A stretch of DNA of 64,000 bases from assembly GCF_027270735.1 (NCBI RefSeq), contig NZ_JAPWIJ010000002.1:248001-312000 (forward strand), read 5' to 3'. Source of the DNA: Rhodococcus ruber (GTDB lineage Bacteria > Actinomycetota > Actinomycetes > Mycobacteriales > Mycobacteriaceae). The translations under genes were made by a program, and so were the position numbers. Below are positions 8,850 through 20,224 of this stretch, one piece after another. Numbering within the stretch: position 1 is the first letter of the stretch; every line of letters starts with the position of its first letter. Under the pieces are notes generated by a model. It was not told the DNA's origin. It worked only from the letters and a program-made list of their open reading frames with translations, and made no database searches.

Positions 8850-9266
8850 CTAGCGCTGATGCTTCGGCTTCCAGACCACCAGAGCATTGCGCTGGATCGG
8901 CACCAGGTCGCGGCGATAGCTGGCGTGCACGGTGGCCAGCTCCTGAGCGAGTTCGCTGATACGTGATTGCAAGGCCTCGACCTGATTGGTGAGCTCGATG
9001 ATGCGCTTGATGCCGGCGAGGTTGACGCCCTCGTCCTGCGAGAGTCGCTGTACTTCACGGAGAAGTGCGACGTCACGCGGTGAGTAGCGTCGCCCGCCGC
9101 CGGTGGTGCGGTGCGGGGTGACCAGTCCGAGCCTGTCGTACGTACGCAGCGTCTGCGCGTGCATACCGGCCAGCTGTGCCGCGACGGAGATCACGAAGAT
9201 CTGCGCGTCGGGATCAGCTTGTGCTCCACCGGGTTTCGGGGAACCGCCCTCGGGAGGGACCGACAT
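8850..9266 (-). CDS. hspR: heat-shock repressor HspR (MerR family)
   Basis: 138 residues from the ATG at 9264-9266, which shares one base with the dnaJ stop codon. HspR represses the dnaK operon by binding HAIR sequences and uses DnaK as co-repressor. The MerR-type winged HTH is visible: FVISVAAQLAGMHAQTLRTY, then DRLGLVTPHRTTGGGRRYSPRD (written here in two parts of the same domain), followed by the dimerisation helix ELTNQVEALQSRISELAQEL. The C-terminus is extended and basic (VVWKPKHQR), as in actinobacterial HspR. As last gene of dnaK-grpE-dnaJ-hspR it closes an autoregulatory loop with the operators at 12987-13062. Confidence 0.96.
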   Translation of the reverse strand: MSVPPEGGSPKPGGAQADPDAQIFVISVAAQLAGMHAQTLRTYDRLGLVTPHRTTGGGRRYSPRDVALLREVQRLSQDEGVNLAGIKRIIELTNQVEALQSRISELAQELATVHASYRRDLVPIQRNALVVWKPKHQR

Positions 9267-10444
9267 CACACACCTGCCCACCCGGCCCGCGGGTCGAATC
9301 CGCTGGCCTTCTCGGCTTCCAGATAGTTCTTCAGAGCGTCGGTAGCAGCATCGTCGAGTTTCTGCGGGACGGCAACTTTGACGGTCACCATCAGATCACC
9401 GGTACCGGACTTCTTCGGGATACCGCGTCCGCGCACCCGCAGCACTCGGCCGTCGACGGTTCCCGGGGGAACCTTCACGCCGACGCGTCCTTCCAGGGTT
9501 GGCACCGACAGCGTTGTACCGAGCACCAGTTCGCCGTAGCTCACCGGGACGGTCACCGTCAGATCGTCGTTGTTGCGGCCGAACACCTTGTCGGGCTTGA
9601 CCCGTACTGTCACGAACAGGTCGCCCGACGGCGCTCCGCGCAGACCCGCTTCGCCTTGACCGGCTAGCCGGACCTTCTGCCCGTCGCTGATGCCGGCCGG
9701 TACACGCACGGTGATGGTGCGGGTGCGGTTCTGCACTCCGGTTCCACGACAGTCGACGCACGGGTCGTCGATGATGGACCCGCTGCCACGGCAGTCGTCG
9801 CACGGCTCACTGAAGCCGAACGCGCCTTGGTTTCTGTTGACGACGCCTTGGCCGTTGCATTTGGGGCACACGCGCGGACTGGTGCCGGGCTTCGCGCCGC
9901 TGCCGTGGCAGGTGGTGCACGAGGACGGGCTGGTCAACTTCAAGGGGACCGTAACGCCCTGTGCCGCTTCACGGAACTGCAGCGAGGTCTCGGTCTCGAC
10001 ATCGCTGCCGCGTCGGGGCCTGTTGCTCTGAGGGCGCTGCTGCGCGCCACCGCGATTGAACAGGCCACCGAAGAGGTCACCGATTCCGCCGTCGCCGCCG
10101 CCTTGACCGAAGATGTCACCGACATCGAAGGTCTGGCCGCCACCGCCGAATCCGCCTGCGCCGGGTGAGAATCCACCGCCACCGCCGCGGCTTCCGAACC
10201 CGCCCGAGGCGAACAGCCGTCGTGCTTCGTCGTATTCCTTACGCTTGGCCGGGTCGGCGAGGACGGCATGCGCCTCACTGACCGCCTTGAACTTGTTCTC
10301 GGCCGAGGCGTTGCCGGGATTGGCGTCGGGATGGTTGTCCCGAGCCAACTTTCGATACGCCTTCTTGATTTCTTCTGCAGTCGCGCTGGAGGAAACGCCC
10401 AGCTCCTTGTAGAAGTCCTTCTCGATCCACTCCCGCTGGCTCAC
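9266..10444 (-). CDS. dnaJ: chaperone protein DnaJ
   Basis: 392 residues from a GTG at 10442-10444 preceded by GAGGAGG. It is a class A J-protein that stimulates the DnaK ATPase and delivers substrates. The J domain spans about residues 9-75 with HPD in [13 protein letters not shown] Gly/Phe-rich linker follows ([12 protein letters not shown]), then a zinc domain with four CxxCxGxG repeats ([32 protein letters not shown]) and the C-terminal substrate-binding domains. It corresponds to DnaJ1 of mycobacteria, the copy encoded with dnaK. It lies 31 bp after grpE and overlaps hspR. Confidence 0.98.
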   Translation of the reverse strand: MSQREWIEKDFYKELGVSSSATAEEIKKAYRKLARDNHPDANPGNASAENKFKAVSEAHAVLADPAKRKEYDEARRLFASGGFGSRGGGGGFSPGAGGFGGGGQTFDVGDIFGQGGGDGGIGDLFGGLFNRGGAQQRPQSNRPRRGSDVETETSLQFREAAQGVTVPLKLTSPSSCTTCHGSGAKPGTSPRVCPKCNGQGVVNRNQGAFGFSEPCDDCRGSGSIIDDPCVDCRGTGVQNRTRTITVRVPAGISDGQKVRLAGQGEAGLRGAPSGDLFVTVRVKPDKVFGRNNDDLTVTVPVSYGELVLGTTLSVPTLEGRVGVKVPPGTVDGRVLRVRGRGIPKKSGTGDLMVTVKVAVPQKLDDAATDALKNYLEAEKASGFDPRAGWAGV

Positions 10445-10475
10445 CGGGCGTTTCCTCCTCTCGCGCTATTTCTTT

Positions 10476-11104
10476 TTACTGCTCGTCGGACGCAGGTGCA
10501 TCCGATTCTTGTGCTGCGCTGTCCACGACGCCGACCATCGCGGTCCGAAGAACGCGTTCGCCGAGCTTGTAGCCCGGACGCATCAGCGTCCCGACGACGG
10601 GACTGCTGCCATCGCCCTCATGGGAGACGGCCTCGTGGATGGCCGGGTCGAAGGCGTCGCCCTCGGCTCCGAAGGTGGTCAGGCCAATGTTCGAGAACAC
10701 CCCTGCCAGCTTGTCTGCCACTGCCTTGAGCGGTCCGGTTTCGAGATCGCCGTGCTGGCGAGCTCGCTCGAGGTCGTCGAGAACGGGGAGAAGCTGCGAG
10801 ACGACGGACGCCTTCGCGTTCTCCGCTCCGGTCTGCTTCTCTCGGTCGGTGCGACGCCGGTAGTTGGCGTACTCCGCCGAGACGCGCTGCAGATCGGCGG
10901 TGAGTTCGACAACCTGCGTATCGCGCGGGTCTTCGACTACGTCACCGTCGACGGTCCCTTCGTCCACCGAGTCGGGCTGGGGCGCAGCCCCGGTGCCCAC
11001 GAGGGGCTCCGGGACTGCGTCACCTTCCCGTACTTCACCGGTCTCGGGATCTATCTTTCGCTTGTCCACGAAAGTGACCGGTTCTTGCTCGGTGTTCTCC
11101 GACG

Positions 11105-11108
<4 letters not shown>
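10476..11108 (-). CDS. grpE: nucleotide exchange factor GrpE
   Basis: 210 residues from a GTG at 11106-11108 that overlaps the dnaK stop (GTGA). GrpE releases ADP from DnaK. The long N-terminal coiled coil ([20 protein letters not shown]) and the C-terminal beta domain ([35 protein letters not shown]) match the family well. The acidic first 70 residues and the Ser/Asp-rich end are poorly conserved and probably disordered. It lies between dnaK and dnaJ in the usual actinobacterial order. Confidence 0.97.
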
Positions 11109-12949
<1,841 letters not shown>

Positions 12950-12986
12950 AATGTTTCCTCCTGTTATTGCGTGGATTCAGTCCCTG

Positions 12987-13007
12987 GGTGAGCGAACTCC
13001 ACTCAAG
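12987..13007 (-). promoter_or_regulatory. HAIR operator 2 (proximal), HspR binding
   Basis: GGTGAGC-N7-ACTCAAG matches the HAIR consensus CTTGAGT-N7-ACTCAAG with an intact right arm and five of seven positions in the left arm. It lies immediately downstream of the -10-like TATGCA (minus strand, 13015-13010), where a bound repressor would block initiation. Confidence 0.75.
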
Positions 13008-13041
13008 TTTGCATAACGCGATCTGTTGCGTCAACTTCCAA

Positions 13042-13062
13042 CTTGAGCCTCATCCACTCAAG
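13042..13062 (-). promoter_or_regulatory. HAIR operator 1 (distal), HspR binding
   Basis: CTTGAGC-N7-ACTCAAG is a near-perfect HAIR element 55 bp upstream of the proximal one. It overlaps the likely -35 region of the dnaK promoter. With the proximal element it brackets the promoter, and the gene for the cognate repressor is last in the operon. Confidence 0.93.
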
Positions 13063-13110
13063 GCTGCTGACCTGCACAACGGAGGGTGCGGCGAATTTGT
13101 TCCCACAAGG

Positions 13111-13155
13111 GAGCGGCTACGCCGCATGTGCGCGAAAACTCGACCCCTGCTACGA
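13111..13155. repeat. dispersed intergenic element, copy A
   Basis: GAGCGGCTACGCCGCATGTG (13111-13130) followed by CTCGACCCCTGCTACGA (13139-13155). Both blocks recur, each with one changed base, at 50334-50353 and 50395-50411, further apart and again between genes. The first block contains a small GCGGC/GCCGC hairpin. This is a REP-like family with a variable spacer. Confidence 0.65.
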
Positions 13156-13193
13156 GCTTCTGCTCACGTGGGGCGAAGCCCTCCACAGCAGTA

Positions 13194-13225
13194 CGCCGCG
13201 ACGATCAGTGAGGATCGTCGCGGCG
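13194..13225 (-). terminator. hairpin terminator of the 13251-13754 gene
   Basis: Perfect 13-bp stem CGCCGCGACGATC / GATCGTCGCGGCG with loop AGTGAG, 26 bases after the stop codon on the minus strand. There is no strong U-tract, which is common for actinobacterial terminators. Confidence 0.75.
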
Positions 13226-13250
13226 CAGCGGGAGAAAAGTCGGAACGGAA

Positions 13251-13754
13251 CTACTCGGCAGGCTCCTCGGCCGGCGCGGGGATGCAGCTGTAGCTGAGCA
13301 GCCCAGCGGTGATGTTGTTCATGAAGTCGGCGTCGAGAGCGCTCGCGAAGGCCGCGGCACCGGCGGGACGAGCTACCCATTCACGATCGACGGAGGGCAC
13401 GGTGTACGTCGCCGACTCGCCTGCCTTGATGGTCTTCTCGTTGTTCTGGCCCTGGACACCCGGCAACGCACCGTAATTGACGTTGACGTTCGATGCGTCG
13501 TCCGCGCCGACGTTGTCGACCTTGACCTGCAGTGCGACGACGCCGCCCTCGGGGGCGTCCTTCACCGTGATGTCGCAGACGGCAGCCATGGTGACCACCA
13601 GGTCGGGGCTTTCGATGACTGCAGAGCCGAGGGGCATAGCCGGCTCGGTCACGGGCTCCTCGGCCGACGCCATGGGTACGAGGACGACCGCACCGATGCC
13701 GGCGGCCAGGGCGGCCGTCGAGGCCAGGATCGATGTGCGGGCAAGACGTCGCAT
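13251..13754 (-). CDS. secreted hypothetical protein
   Basis: 167 residues from the ATG at 13752-13754 with AGGAG 6 bases upstream. It has a clear Sec signal peptide (MRRLARTSILAS..., hydrophobic core, predicted cut after MASAEEP or ASA). The mature part has two Cys residues (VCDITVKD and SYSCIPAP) that could form a disulfide, and a beta-rich domain with KVDNVGADDASNVNVNYG, the pattern of CARDB/Ig-like extracellular domains. The C-terminus is Pro/Glu-rich. No enzyme motif is visible. It probably acts outside the cell or in the envelope; exact role unknown. It is a single-gene unit with its own terminator, pointing toward the dnaK promoter. Confidence 0.8.
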   Translation of the reverse strand: MRRLARTSILASTAALAAGIGAVVLVPMASAEEPVTEPAMPLGSAVIESPDLVVTMAAVCDITVKDAPEGGVVALQVKVDNVGADDASNVNVNYGALPGVQGQNNEKTIKAGESATYTVPSVDREWVARPAGAAAFASALDADFMNNITAGLLSYSCIPAPAEEPAE

Positions 13755-13936
13755 GGACAACTCCTGTAGCTGAGGGGATGTGACCCATGAGTCTGATGTG
13801 ACTGATGGGACAGTTGGTACTCAACTCACTATGGCCTATCCGAATCAGACATTCCACACCGGGCGGTCTCGATTCGATGACGTTCGCATATCGAAGGACA
13901 ACGGCCCGACGAATGACATCGGTGTAGTTCGGCGTA

Positions 13937-13980
13937 GGTTTCACCGGTCGGCGATCAAGGTTTCGCCCGTCGGCGATCAG
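13937..13980. repeat. tandem 22-bp repeat upstream of the GH13 gene
   Basis: Two adjacent 22-base units, GGTTTC[A/G]CC[G/C]GTCGGCGATCA[A/G], 19 of 22 identical. They end 69 bp before the GH13 start codon. The period is about two helical turns, so a dimeric or cooperative regulator could bind the same DNA face. A palindrome CCCTACGTAGGG follows at 14010-14021. Confidence 0.6.
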
Positions 13981-14049
13981 GGGAACCACAACCCTGCGGA
14001 TCGGCCGCGCCCTACGTAGGGTTGAAGAAAAGCGAGGCTACGGAGGCAC

Positions 14050-16230
14050 ATGGATCCCGAAGTGCAGCACGAACCGAGCGAGATCACCTACGACGAGAAG
14101 TTCTACCCGGCTCGGCCGAAACCACTTCGCCCCTCGGTGCGCCGCGCCAACCGGAGCAACAGTCCCACTCCCGACAGCGAGCCGGTGGCGTCGAACCCGG
14201 AGTACGTGGACTGGCTCACCGAACAGTCGATGCTGCGGGACGCCAAGCTGATCGCCGAGCAACTCTCGGGCAAGGGCAGCATGTGGCAGAACCCGTATGC
14301 CGATCCCGACCCTCGCGCCGCCGTCGAGCGCGCACCGGTGTGGTTCACCGCTTACCCCATCTCGGTGATCAACGCTCCGCAGACGAGCTTTCTGAGCACC
14401 CTCGGCGACGAGAAGCTGTGGCAGGCATTCTCCGAAATCGGCGTCACCGCAGTGCATACCGGCCCCGTCAAGGTGGCAGGCGGCATCCACGGCTGGCGTC
14501 CTACCCCCTCGGTCGACGGCCACTTCGACCGCATCGGCATGCAGATCGACCCCGCGTTCGGGTCTGAAGAAGAGTTCCGACGCCTGTGCGTGGTGGCGTC
14601 TGCGTACGACGGAATCGTCATCGACGACATCGTGCCCGGCCATACCGGCAAGGGGGCAGACTTCCGGCTCGCGGAGATGGCCGTGGCCGATTACCCCGGC
14701 ATTTACCACATGGTCGAGATCGAGCCGCAGGACTGGCACCTGCTGCCGCGAGTGCGCGCCGGTGCCGACTCCCAGAACATCGACGCCGAGGCCGAGGCCA
14801 ATCTCGCCCGCGCCGGATACATCATCGGGCAGCTGCAGCGAGTGATCTTCTACGAGCTCGGCGTGAAGGAAACCAACTGGAGCGCAACACCTCCCGTTGT
14901 CGGCATCGATGGCGTCGAGCGCCGTTGGGTGTACCTGCACTACTTCAAGGCCGGCCAGCCGTCGATCAACTGGCTCGACCCCTCTTTCGCCGGCATGCGA
15001 CTGGTGATCGGCGACGCGTGTCACTCCATCGCCGATCTGGGCGCGGGAGCATTGCGCCTGGACGCCAACGGATTTCTCGGCGTCGAGCGTCGAGCAGAGG
15101 GCCCGGGCTGGTCCGAGGGCCATCCCCTGTCCGAGGCCGCGAACCACCTGATCGCCAGCGTGGTGCGCAAGATGGGCGGGTTCACCTTCCAGGAGTTGAA
15201 CCTGACGATCGACGACATCAAGGCCATGGGTACCAACGGTGCAGACCTGTCGTACGACTTCATCAACCGCCCCGCCTATCAGCATGCGCTCGTCATGGGG
15301 AACACCGAATTCCTCAGGCTCACGATGACTCTGGCGCGCGACCACGGTGTCGATACGGCGTCGTTGGTGCATGCGCTGCAGAACCACGACGAGATGACGT
15401 TCGAGCTCATCCACTTCGCCACCCTGCATGCCGAGGACGAGTTCTCCTACGGCGGCGAGACGGTCAAGGGCTCCGACCTGGGTGATCGCATTCGCGGCGA
15501 GCTCACCGACCGGCTCACCGGACGGTGGGCACCGTACAACCGGACCTTCACGACCAATGGAATCGCTTGCACCACAGCAAGTGTCATCACCGCATCCCTC
15601 GGCATCCGCGATCTCGATCGGATGGACGAGGCAGACATCGAGACGGTCAAGCGAGCCCACCTTCTGTTGGCGATGTACAACGCCTGGCAGCCTGGCGTCT
15701 TCGCCCTGTCGGGCTGGGATCTGCTGGGCATCCTGCCCATCGATGCCGCCGAGGTCGACGATCTCATTCGGGAGGGTGACACCCGGTGGATCAACCGCGG
15801 CGCTCACGATCTCATGGGGTACTTCCCCGAGGCCGTCCGCTCGGAGTCGGGCATTCCGCGCGGACGCAGCCTCTACGGCTCGCTCCCCGAGCAGTTGGCC
15901 GACCCGCAGTCGTTCGCCCGCCAACTGGCGCGAATCATCGAGCTGCGCAAGCGGTTCGGTATCGCCACCGCCCAGCAGATCGACATTCCGACGGTCTCGC
16001 ACAAGGGCCTGCTGGTGATGGTCCACGAACTCAGCCAGGGGACCATCCAGGCCACAGTGCTGAACTTCTCGTCCGAGGAGATCAGCGCCACCATCCAGTC
16101 CAAGCACTTGGTGCCCGGCACGTGCGCCATCGACGTGTACGACGACAACGAGATCGCAACGGTGGACGAGTTGAACAGCTTCCCGATGACCCTGCGACCG
16201 TACGAGGGTGTGGCGGTGGTGCTGCGCTGA
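14050..16230 (+). CDS. GH13-family glucosidase/transglucosidase, trehalose synthase-like
   Basis: 726 residues with CGGAGG before the ATG. The four GH13 regions are visible: region [14 protein letters not shown] near 194, region [13 protein letters not shown] near 334-344 with the nucleophile Asp, region III FTFQELN near 379 with the acid/base Glu, and region IV LQNHDEM near 443. Region I lacks the usual Asn-His pair (reads PGHTGKG), which marks an unusual subfamily often annotated as maltose alpha-D-glucosyltransferase (trehalose synthase). It could interconvert maltose and trehalose or act on an alpha-glucan, in the cytosol (no signal peptide). The N-terminal 100 residues are Pro/Arg-rich and precede the barrel. 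Specificity is uncertain. Tandem 22-bp repeats upstream suggest specific regulation. Confidence 0.8.
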   Translation: MDPEVQHEPSEITYDEKFYPARPKPLRPSVRRANRSNSPTPDSEPVASNPEYVDWLTEQSMLRDAKLIAEQLSGKGSMWQNPYADPDPRAAVERAPVWFTAYPISVINAPQTSFLSTLGDEKLWQAFSEIGVTAVHTGPVKVAGGIHGWRPTPSVDGHFDRIGMQIDPAFGSEEEFRRLCVVASAYDGIVIDDIVPGHTGKGADFRLAEMAVADYPGIYHMVEIEPQDWHLLPRVRAGADSQNIDAEAEANLARAGYIIGQLQRVIFYELGVKETNWSATPPVVGIDGVERRWVYLHYFKAGQPSINWLDPSFAGMRLVIGDACHSIADLGAGALRLDANGFLGVERRAEGPGWSEGHPLSEAANHLIASVVRKMGGFTFQELNLTIDDIKAMGTNGADLSYDFINRPAYQHALVMGNTEFLRLTMTLARDHGVDTASLVHALQNHDEMTFELIHFATLHAEDEFSYGGETVKGSDLGDRIRGELTDRLTGRWAPYNRTFTTNGIACTTASVITASLGIRDLDRMDEADIETVKRAHLLLAMYNAWQPGVFALSGWDLLGILPIDAAEVDDLIREGDTRWINRGAHDLMGYFPEAVRSESGIPRGRSLYGSLPEQLADPQSFARQLARIIELRKRFGIATAQQIDIPTVSHKGLLVMVHELSQGTIQATVLNFSSEEISATIQSKHLVPGTCAIDVYDDNEIATVDELNSFPMTLRPYEGVAVVLR

Positions 16231-16256
16231 GGCGGCAGCCCGTCACCTCAGCCCGA

Positions 16257-16262
16257 TAGACT
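16257..16262 (+). promoter_or_regulatory. -10 box for leaderless transcript
   Basis: TAGACT lies 8 bases before the GTG at 16271. In actinobacteria a TANNNT box 6-8 bases before the start codon is the mark of a leaderless mRNA, and no ribosome-binding site is seen here. Confidence 0.6.
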
Positions 16263-16270
16263 GCTGCATC

Positions 16271-16831
16271 GTGGCCGAAGAAGAGATGGACCCGACCTCG
16301 CGCGGACCTCGGCCCGCGCGTCCGCAACCACCACGGCCGGACGTCGTCGTCGAGCCTCTTCGGCCACGGCAGGAGCACACGCCGTCGATTCTTCCGAGGG
16401 TGGCAACTGCGCTGTGGACGTTCACTGCGGTACTGGTTCTCGCATTGGCAGCGGTGATCGCACTGAATTGGGAATCGGTGCTCTCCGGCGTCGAAACTGC
16501 CGTCTCACAGCAGGATTCGACGGCAAGTGCGGCCGACGTTCGCAACACCGCCTCGGCCACGCTGTTGTCCAGTGGGGCTGCATCGGCGGTACTGGTTCTG
16601 CTCGGATTCGTCGCACTGAACTTGCTGCGCGGCGCGGCGACGTCGTCCAAGGTTCTGATGGGCGCAGTCGGGATCTTGACCATCGGTGCGGCCGTCACGT
16701 TCTCGACCTTCGTCTCCGACGCCCCCGCGCTGCTCGGCGGTGTTCTGCAGTGGGGACCGTTCGTGGTCGCAGCAGCGGCAGCCGCGGCGACCGTCGTCGC
16801 CCTACTCCCCCGGCGGCCCTCAGCCATGTAA
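16271..16831 (+). CDS. hypothetical membrane protein
   Basis: 186 residues from the GTG at 16271, selected because of the TAGACT box just upstream (a leaderless start); ATG at 16286 is the alternative. The Pro/Arg-rich cytosolic N-terminus (residues 6-45) is followed by four hydrophobic helices at about 48-68, 98-118, 127-147 and 155-178. No domain is recognised. It converges with iniC, 18 bp apart. The function is unknown; the layout (disordered N-terminus, helices in two pairs) is shared by many small actinobacterial envelope proteins. Confidence 0.7.
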   Translation: MAEEEMDPTSRGPRPARPQPPRPDVVVEPLRPRQEHTPSILPRVATALWTFTAVLVLALAAVIALNWESVLSGVETAVSQQDSTASAADVRNTASATLLSSGAASAVLVLLGFVALNLLRGAATSSKVLMGAVGILTIGAAVTFSTFVSDAPALLGGVLQWGPFVVAAAAAAATVVALLPRRPSAM

Positions 16832-16849
16832 GACTCGAGCCAGTAAGAC

Positions 16850-18310
16850 TCAGGCCATTGAAGCGAGTATCCCCTCGGCGCTGCGAGCGGCGAGGGCGCA
16901 CGAGCCAGAGGTGAACTGATCCAGCAGTGGGTGCTCGGACAACCCCCGCCACTTGCGCACTGCTGCCAGCGCGATCTCGCGTTGTTGGGCGAGACCGGCA
17001 TCGGGCGGCAGATTCAGGCGTTCGGTGGCGGAGATGCCGAAGCCGCCGATGACTCGCTGCAGGTCCAGCAGGGCGCCGTCCGGGAGTTTCGGTGTGGTGG
17101 AGCGTAATCGGCCGAGCAGACGCAGTTCGGCAAAGCCGTGCACGTCCGCCAGCATCCGCCCGGCCTCGGTGCGCAGGGCATGAGATTCCGGCCGGAACTC
17201 CAGAATTCGCTGCAGCGCAACCAGAGCCGAATGCAATTTCAGTTGGTCGGCGCGCTGACCGAACTGCACGTCGATCACCGAGCGTAGTTCGCTCAGGCCG
17301 CTTCGTTCGACCAGATCGGCAGCAAGCGTGGGCGAATCGCGCACCCCCAGCCGAATCAGCGTGACCGCCATCCGAATTCCGAACAAACCGAAGCGGTCGA
17401 CGATGCTGGCCCGCAGCGCGGCGTCGACGGGCAACGTGCTCTCGGGGCGCACGAAGCGATCGGCCGAGAGCATCGCCAACTGCAGATCCTCGGTCGGTAC
17501 CGTCGCCAATGTCTCGAACGCAGCGAATTCGTTCTGCCGCAGGGTTTCCGCACCGAGTGCGAGCAAACCTGCAACCGGGACCACCGCCTGACACAAACCG
17601 GTGGCCTCGAGCTCGGACGCGAACCTCGCGGCGACCTCCTTGGCCGACATCATCGCGTCCATCCGGCCCGAGCCGACCTCGTCGGCCCGCGAGACCACCC
17701 CGATCACGCCGAGGGGGCCCGAATCGCCGCCTACGTGGGCACCGATCTGACCGAGAAACGACACATCGGACGCGTTGAGCGTGCGCAGCAGATACACGAC
17801 GGCATCGGCACCCGAGGACGAGTTCTCGGGGGTGAGCATCGCGAGGGTGCGGGCCGAGACATCGCGCGAGAGCGATGACGTGCCGGGGGTGTCGATGATC
17901 GTCGTCTGCGCCAAGGTGCTGGCGGGCCATTCGACGTCCAGACGATCGACCTGCGCGGCCGTCAACGACCCAAGATCGAAGGTCAATCGGCCGTCCCGTC
18001 GCTGCACCGGAACGTTCGCAGCACGATCACCGTCGTACCAGGCCGTGACGGCGGGAGTGACGCCGTTGCGATACCACGTGACGACCTTGGTGCATTCGGT
18101 GGCGTCGGTCGGGGCAATATCCTGCCCGACAAGCGAATTGAGCAGTGTGGATTTGCCGGCCTTGAGGGATCCCGCCAATGCCACCCGCAGCGGCTCGTCC
18201 AGTCGGTACAGACATTCGTCGAGCATCCACGAGGCTTCGGCGTCCCCCGCGTAGGTCGATCGAGCAACCGAGATCAGGTCACGCGCCCGGTTCAGAGCCG
18301 TCACGCTCAT
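16850..18310 (-). CDS. iniC: IniC, dynamin-like GTPase of the iniBAC operon
   Basis: 486 residues from the ATG at 18308-18310, overlapping the iniA stop by 4 bases. A longer upstream frame reaches 18976 but lies inside iniA. The GTPase domain shows GSLKAGKSTLLNSL (P-loop, 47-54), a conserved Thr region (TECTKVV) and IIDTPGT near 131. Helical stalk-like sequence follows. Mycobacterial IniC is about the same size and lies in the same place. IniA/IniC act in cell-envelope stress and drug tolerance and the family can remodel membranes. Unlike IniA no clear membrane segment is visible, so it may work as a heteromeric partner. Confidence 0.9.
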   Translation of the reverse strand: MSVTALNRARDLISVARSTYAGDAEASWMLDECLYRLDEPLRVALAGSLKAGKSTLLNSLVGQDIAPTDATECTKVVTWYRNGVTPAVTAWYDGDRAANVPVQRRDGRLTFDLGSLTAAQVDRLDVEWPASTLAQTTIIDTPGTSSLSRDVSARTLAMLTPENSSSGADAVVYLLRTLNASDVSFLGQIGAHVGGDSGPLGVIGVVSRADEVGSGRMDAMMSAKEVAARFASELEATGLCQAVVPVAGLLALGAETLRQNEFAAFETLATVPTEDLQLAMLSADRFVRPESTLPVDAALRASIVDRFGLFGIRMAVTLIRLGVRDSPTLAADLVERSGLSELRSVIDVQFGQRADQLKLHSALVALQRILEFRPESHALRTEAGRMLADVHGFAELRLLGRLRSTTPKLPDGALLDLQRVIGGFGISATERLNLPPDAGLAQQREIALAAVRKWRGLSEHPLLDQFTSGSCALAARSAEGILASMA

Positions 18311-20115
18311 ACCGCGGTGTCCTTGACGAGAGCGCTTGCCCGAGAGTTCAAATCGGCTGCCACTCGCAAGTCCTGCTCCAGCTGAGCAATGCGAGCAGCG
18401 CGATCGGTGTTGTCGGCCGCGGCGGCTTCCTGTGCCGAGCGCAGGGACTCGTTCAGCGACCGCAGAGTCTGTTCGGCGATCGAGGTGAAGTGATCGCGCA
18501 GTACCCGCTGGATCTGCCGCAGCCGGTCCTTGGACTCCTTGCCGACCTGAAAGCTGACGTCGTCGGTGAATCGGCGGATCGCCATCTTTGCCTCCGAGCG
18601 ACGTGCCTTGACTCGGTTTTCCTTGTCTTCCTTGTAGGCCTTGGTGCCCAGCAGAACGCCCGCGCCGATCGAGATCGGGTTGAGCAGACTCAGCCCGACG
18701 AAAGTGGTGATCAGACCGAACATCAAGACGCCGCCGTAGGAGCCGCGCATTCCCACGAGAACCTTCTGCGTGATCCCCACTCGACCGGATTCCAGGTCGG
18801 CCAACGACGAGACGGGTTCGAGAACGTTGTCCAGATCGCCGAGATCGAGATTCGGCAGCGCCGCCGCTCCGGAGGACGCGAAGTGCTCGGCCACCAGCTC
18901 CGAGAGCCACAGAGCTCTCTCGTGCGCCCACACGAAATTGTCGCCGACGGATGCGGCAATCTGCTCCTCGAGCCATTCGCCGAGTTGCGGCCAGTCCTTG
19001 CCCGGATCCCCCTCGTCGACGGTCTCTTCCGCCTCCCGCGTGACACGACGCAATCGGTCTCGCAGATCGTGATCGATATCGGACGCCAGATCGGCGATGC
19101 CGTCACCGAGTGTCTGCTGCCATTGCGACGAGCGCTTGTGCAGTTCTTCGGCAGCGGATTTGGCGCGCTGCAGACCGGCGACGGCCGCGGCCGCCCGCTC
19201 CGGATCCTTCAGCGCCGCAAGCTCACTACCGAACGAGAGCGACAGGTGTTCGGTGACCGACCGAACGTCGAGTGAGACCGACGCGCGAGCCAGTACGTCC
19301 GCGCGGGCCACCACGTCGTCGCGAAGGAACGCGTAGAGCTGCTGAAAACCGGACTCGGCATTGAGTTCCTCGTCGTTCAAACGCAGTGCGTGAGAGCGCA
19401 ACAGAGACGACACCGGAAGCATCTGCACCTCGAGGCCGCCGCGATCGAGGTGCCCGCGATTGGCCTCGACGATCTGCCGCCAGTGCGGATACAGATCGAT
19501 CTTGGTGATCAGTACGGCCACGGCCGGGCACAATCCCTGCACCTGCCGCAGGAACGACAGTTCCGGCTCGGTGAATTCGCGGGAGGCGTCGGACACGACG
19601 AGTACTGCGTCGGCGGACGGGATGAGGCCCAATGTGCCTGCAGCGTGCGGATTTCCGTGACCGCCGACTCCTGGTGTGTCGACCAGAACCAGGCCGTCGG
19701 CGAGCAGTGGGCTCGGCACTCCGATGTCCAGGCGCAACACTTCGCGGCCCTGTGCTCGTGGACTCGCCGGGGTGACGGTCGTGACCTCTTCGAGCGGCAC
19801 GTCGACACGGATGGGCTCACTACCCGGATCTGCGAGAACGAGTTGTGCAGAGAAGCTCTCGGCGTTGGACACCACCGTCGGGATGGCGGTGGTCTCGTCG
19901 TCACCGACCGAGCACACCGTCAGATTGAGCAGCGAATTCACGAACTGGCTCTTGCCCTGTTTGAGCGGTCCGACCACGATGATGCGTCGGCGCGGATCGA
20001 GGACCCGCGTTCGCGCCGCCTCGACGCGATCGACCAGATCGGATCTGCCCGCCGATGTTGCCACCGCCGCAGTGCGACTCAACAGCTCGGCCAGCTCCGT
20101 AGTGTGCCCGTCCAT
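18307..20115 (-). CDS. iniA: IniA, bacterial dynamin-like GTPase
   Basis: 602 residues. GTPase motifs are GPLKQGKS (49-56), DTPGVGG (146-152) and TKID (204-207), followed by a long helical bundle with coiled-coil character and a hydrophobic membrane segment at about 458-490 (GVLMFGLITTFVGLSLL). The C-terminal helices (LRDHFTSIAEQTLRSLNESL) would fold back as in other dynamin-like proteins. The mycobacterial homologue is induced by isoniazid and ethambutol and mediates membrane fission. It is translationally coupled to iniC. A hairpin and a TAGAGT box (20180-20175) between iniB and iniA suggest iniAC can be transcribed separately from iniB. Confidence 0.93.
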   Translation of the reverse strand: MDGHTTELAELLSRTAAVATSAGRSDLVDRVEAARTRVLDPRRRIIVVGPLKQGKSQFVNSLLNLTVCSVGDDETTAIPTVVSNAESFSAQLVLADPGSEPIRVDVPLEEVTTVTPASPRAQGREVLRLDIGVPSPLLADGLVLVDTPGVGGHGNPHAAGTLGLIPSADAVLVVSDASREFTEPELSFLRQVQGLCPAVAVLITKIDLYPHWRQIVEANRGHLDRGGLEVQMLPVSSLLRSHALRLNDEELNAESGFQQLYAFLRDDVVARADVLARASVSLDVRSVTEHLSLSFGSELAALKDPERAAAAVAGLQRAKSAAEELHKRSSQWQQTLGDGIADLASDIDHDLRDRLRRVTREAEETVDEGDPGKDWPQLGEWLEEQIAASVGDNFVWAHERALWLSELVAEHFASSGAAALPNLDLGDLDNVLEPVSSLADLESGRVGITQKVLVGMRGSYGGVLMFGLITTFVGLSLLNPISIGAGVLLGTKAYKEDKENRVKARRSEAKMAIRRFTDDVSFQVGKESKDRLRQIQRVLRDHFTSIAEQTLRSLNESLRSAQEAAAADNTDRAARIAQLEQDLRVAADLNSRASALVKDTAV

Positions 20116-20187
20116 ACTCTCGCTTCACAACCCGTTCTCATCGACACCCGCAGGCTCCGCTCCCGCAAGCACAAACTCTAGCGACGA

Positions 20188-20224
20188 CACGGCCCCGAGT
20201 GTGACGAACACACTCGGGGCCGTG
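20188..20224 (-). terminator. hairpin between iniB and iniA
   Basis: Perfect 16-bp stem CACGGCCCCGAGTGTG / CACACTCGGGGCCGTG with loop ACGAA, 21 bases after the iniB stop on the minus strand. It could end most iniB transcripts or act as a partial terminator inside the operon. A TAGAGT -10-like box for iniA lies just beyond it. Confidence 0.8.

Noticed and set aside
14038-16107. A 689-codon open frame opposite the GH13 gene
   Set aside because: Antisense shadow; all four GH13 motifs lie on the plus strand.
16850-18976. A longer iniC reading frame beginning at 18976
   Set aside because: The extra 222 residues lie inside iniA and are Arg/Gly-rich; the ATG at 18310 overlaps the iniA stop and begins the conserved part.
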